Shown here: positions 58,414 through 60,525 of the stretch, piece by piece
Layout of the letters: the number at the start of each line of letters is the position of its first letter
Numbering within the stretch: the first letter of the stretch is position 1
Source: Gracilibacteraceae bacterium
GTDB lineage: Bacteria > Bacillota > Desulfitobacteriia > Desulfitobacteriales > Syntrophobotulaceae
NCBI GenBank assembly: GCA_031266805.1
Contig: JAISAH010000025.1
Location: 1 to 60,525 of the forward strand
Direction of reading: 5' to 3'
Length of the DNA stretch: 60,525 nt
Position numbers and translations under genes: made by a program
The notes under the pieces: generated by a model
Databases searched by the model: none
Told to the model about the DNA's origin: nothing
The model's input: the letters and a program-made list of their open reading frames with translations, nothing else

Positions 58414-60525
58414 TTATTTCGCCGCGCCGAAGGCGTAAACCTTGGTTTCCTGGGTTATTTTACCAAAATCCACGCCGGTGGGATCGTTGCCCGGGGTGAG
58501 GACGATAGCCGCTCTGGTTTGCGCCGCCAAGGCCGAGCCGGTCAGGGCGTCCACCAGCGTGTTTCCGTCCGCGGTGTAAATATTCGTGTATTCAAAGGTC
58601 AAGGCGTCGCGGATGGCCTTGTTCGTCTCGTAGCGCGTCGCGCCGTAGAGCCTTGTGGCTCCGGGCACGTCTTGCACGAGGGCCGGGCCGCCGAGGATAT
58701 AGATCTCTCCCGCCGGCGCGGCGCTGACGTTGCCGTCCGGACTGGCGATCTGGATGACATACCCGTTGGCGGCGGCGTAGGAGGCCGCGCTGACGGCGTC
58801 GGCGACAGCGTTATAGCCGACGACGAACGTGCCTTGCGGCGCGGTCAGTTTGGCGCTCACCAGGTTCGCGGTCTCAAACCTGTTACTTCCTTTCAATACC
58901 TCCACCGTGACGCCGGGCAGAGCCGCCTGCAGCGCGTCTATCACTGTCTGGCTTATCGCGCCGACAGCATAAACCTTCTTCGCGCTGAGGCGCTGGATCT
59001 CCGCGATCACGGCGGGGTCAAGACTGCCGGTGCTGAGCAGGATCGGGGCTTTTTCCTGCCCGGCCAGCGGGGCGACGGCCAGAGCGTCGATCAGATTATT
59101 CTGCCCGCCGGGGGCGAGGATCACGGTCTCGGCGCTCGTCCACCCCTGACGGGAGATGGCGACGGAGGTTTCCACCCGGTTCTGGCCGCTGATATAGGTG
59201 AGTGTGGCTTTGCTCACGGCGATGCCGGGAGTTCCAGGAATCACAGGCTCCACGGGCGCGGCCCCGCCGCCGCCACCGCCGCCCGTATAAGTCCACCGGG
59301 CGTAGACTGTGGCGTCTGCGGTGAATACTGTGCCTGTCGTGATCTGCGTGCTGCCGCTCGCCGCCGTGAACCAGCCGTCAAAGCGGTATCTGCCGCTCCG
59401 CGTCGGCGCGGGCAGACTCGCCAGTTTGCCGTCCGCGCCCGTCTGCATGGTCGCCAGCGTGACGAAGCCGCCGCCCGCGTCAAAGGTTATGGTGTGAACT
59501 TGCGCGCCTACCGGGTTCACGGTAAAACTCACGCTGAAGTTCGCCGTAATGCCATTGCCGCCGCTTACCGTGACTGTGGCGTTATATGTGCCAGCAGTCA
59601 GCCCGGTTTTGGGGCTAACGGTAAAACTCGCGGTTGGGTTTACGGTTGTAATGCTGTTGATGGTCGCCGCCGAGAGTTCAAACGCGCTCGGATTCGCGCC
59701 GGAGAGGGAGACGGTCAATGCGCCCGTCGCCCGATTGCCGGTGTTCGTTACGGTTACGCTCAAAGGCGTTTGCGAGCCGTAGCCTGCGGCAGCGGCGGGG
59801 AAAGCGTATGCGCTCGCTTCGAGGGAAATGGCGTAGAGCGGCGCGGGCGGGGTATTCGTCACCGTGACCGCGGCCTCGCCGTATTTCGCGCCGTCAGCCG
59901 TTGAGGTCGCCCGAACGGTCAGCGCGGAGGCGGTTGTTTGCGCCGCGTCAACGGTCAGCAGGCCAGACGTGCTGATGTTCGTTGTTCCCATGCCGCCCGT
60001 GACGCTCCATGTCACCGTCTGTGGCGGGTTATTGGTTCCCGCGACTGTCGCGGCGAATTGCTGCGTCCCGCCTTGCTGAACCTCAATCGCGACCGGCGAT
60101 ACGGTCACGCTCGAAATCGTGGGCGGCGCGGCGCTCCCCGTAACAGTGCAGATAATGTCAATCGTGCCGCTTACGGACGTTATCGTAAGCGTCGCGCCCG
60201 TGCCGCTGATTTGCGCTGCGCCGTGGGTTCCGCTCCATGCGTAGGTGTAGCTGGACGCGCCTTCGCCTGTGGCTGTGAAAGTCACGGCGTCGCCTTTGAA
60301 ATAAAAGGAAGCGGGAAGCTCCCCGAAACCAATATTATAATTACCGCCGCCTATGCCCGTGATGGCCGCGCTGAATGTGCCGCCCGTCGCCGCGCCCTGC
60401 GGATTGACGGCATAGCTGCCCGTGTATTGGTCAAACCGCGCGTCGCCCGGAGCATTGTTGATTACAATATTCACTCCCGTGTAGTCGCCGCCTATATAAA
60501 CTTTCCATGTTCCGTTTGTGACTTG
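58414..60525 (-). CDS. CWB2 cell-wall-binding surface protein, N-terminus beyond window
   Basis: The frame is open through the end of the window (reading QVTNGTWKVYIGGDYTG at the edge), so the gene is cut at its 5' end; at least 703 residues are visible. In order: an Ig-like region, a Big_2-type domain (VTVSPVAIEVQQGGTQQFAATV), a beta-sandwich repeat, a Listeria-Bacteroides InlB-type repeat (FDGWFTAASGSTQITTGTVF), a Gly linker, and three CWB2 repeats starting SGQNRVETSVAIS, KGSNRFETANLVS and YGATRYETNKAI. CWB2 domains hold proteins to anionic wall polymers in Clostridia. The signal peptide must lie outside. Confidence 0.92.
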   Translation of the reverse strand, partial: QVTNGTWKVYIGGDYTGVNIVINNAPGDARFDQYTGSYAVNPQGAATGGTFSAAITGIGGGNYNIGFGELPASFYFKGDAVTFTATGEGASSYTYAWSGTHGAAQISGTGATLTITSVSGTIDIICTVTGSAAPPTISSVTVSPVAIEVQQGGTQQFAATVAGTNNPPQTVTWSVTGGMGTTNISTSGLLTVDAAQTTASALTVRATSTADGAKYGEAAVTVTNTPPAPLYAISLEASAYAFPAAAAGYGSQTPLSVTVTNTGNRATGALTVSLSGANPSAFELSAATINSITTVNPTASFTVSPKTGLTAGTYNATVTVSGGNGITANFSVSFTVNPVGAQVHTITFDAGGGFVTLATMQTGADGKLASLPAPTRSGRYRFDGWFTAASGSTQITTGTVFTADATVYARWTYTGGGGGGGAAPVEPVIPGTPGIAVSKATLTYISGQNRVETSVAISRQGWTSAETVILAPGGQNNLIDALAVAPLAGQEKAPILLSTGSLDPAVIAEIQRLSAKKVYAVGAISQTVIDALQAALPGVTVEVLKGSNRFETANLVSAKLTAPQGTFVVGYNAVADAVSAASYAAANGYVIQIASPDGNVSAAPAGEIYILGGPALVQDVPGATRLYGATRYETNKAIRDALTFEYTNIYTADGNTLVDALTGSALAAQTRAAIVLTPGNDPTGVDFGKITQETKVYAFGAAK

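Overview
The window looks like chromosomal DNA from a high-GC (roughly 55-60%), anaerobic, Gram-positive-type member of the Bacillota, most likely Clostridia or a related class. The evidence is: a cell-wall-binding repeat (CWB2) surface protein; an EndoA/MazF toxin; the order Asp23 - AmaP-like - nusB - Kae1-like; an NYN/LOTUS gene followed by a small EKFIPYEKLSKK-type protein; a Re-citrate-synthase-like enzyme; hydrogenase maturation genes hypA and hypF; and textbook sigma-A promoters (TTGACA/TATAAT). No rRNA, tRNA, CRISPR array, insertion sequence or prophage was recognised. The species cannot be named from the sequence alone.

Layout. 1-4186: a large BspA-type leucine-rich-repeat surface protein on the minus strand, with dispersed palindromic repeats and an unusual leader (extended -10 promoter, two 26-bp palindromes, intrinsic terminator). 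4187-15980, plus strand except one TPR gene: rmlD/rfbD, purA, NYN-LOTUS protein, DHHW protein, TelA, TVP38/DedA, EcsC, PanE-like reductase, CCA transferase, nitroreductase and hypA. 16001-23757, minus strand: ECF sigma factor with a DUF4349 membrane protein, TSCPD protein, 5-formyl-THF cyclo-ligase, the t6A set tsaD-rimI-tsaB-tsaE, an amidohydrolase, and a MazF toxin with a shortened antitoxin. 23856-32864, plus strand: the translation operon rimP-nusA-ylxR-ylxQ-infB-rbfA-nrnA-truB-ribF. 32882-40424: cytochrome bd oxidase (cydAB), hypF, a CocE-type peptidase/esterase and a Crp/Fnr regulator. 40429-46605, minus strand: a Re-citrate-synthase-like gene with a GntR/FCD regulator, and a hybrid histidine kinase with an HD-GYP response regulator. 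46822-51985, plus strand: two tandem LuxR/MalT-type (LAL) regulators. 52012-57072, plus strand: Asp23, an AmaP-like soluble protein, nusB, a second Kae1/TsaD-like protein, and a 940-residue membrane-anchored NACHT-like NTPase with LRR and TPR-like regions. 57213-60525, minus strand: an AT-richer RelB-PIN toxin-antitoxin pair, a cluster of dispersed repeats, and a CWB2 surface protein cut by the window edge.

How genes work together. tsaD, tsaB, tsaE and the coupled rimI sit in one run and make the tRNA t6A modification. rimP to ribF form the classic NusA-IF2 operon, with a leader hairpin. The kinase and HD-GYP protein form a likely c-di-GMP-degrading phosphorelay, divergent from the LAL pair. 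The GntR regulator is coupled to the citrate-synthase-like gene, and a 14-bp palindrome overlapping that operon's -10 box is a good candidate operator.

The best candidate for an undescribed system is the NACHT-LRR-TPR membrane protein at the end of the Asp23-nusB-Kae1-like operon, beside a toxin-antitoxin pair. Other strong leads are the MazF antitoxin without a DNA-binding domain, the possible short RNA upstream of the BspA-like gene, the 237-bp in-frame repeats in infB, and a likely CTG start for truB.
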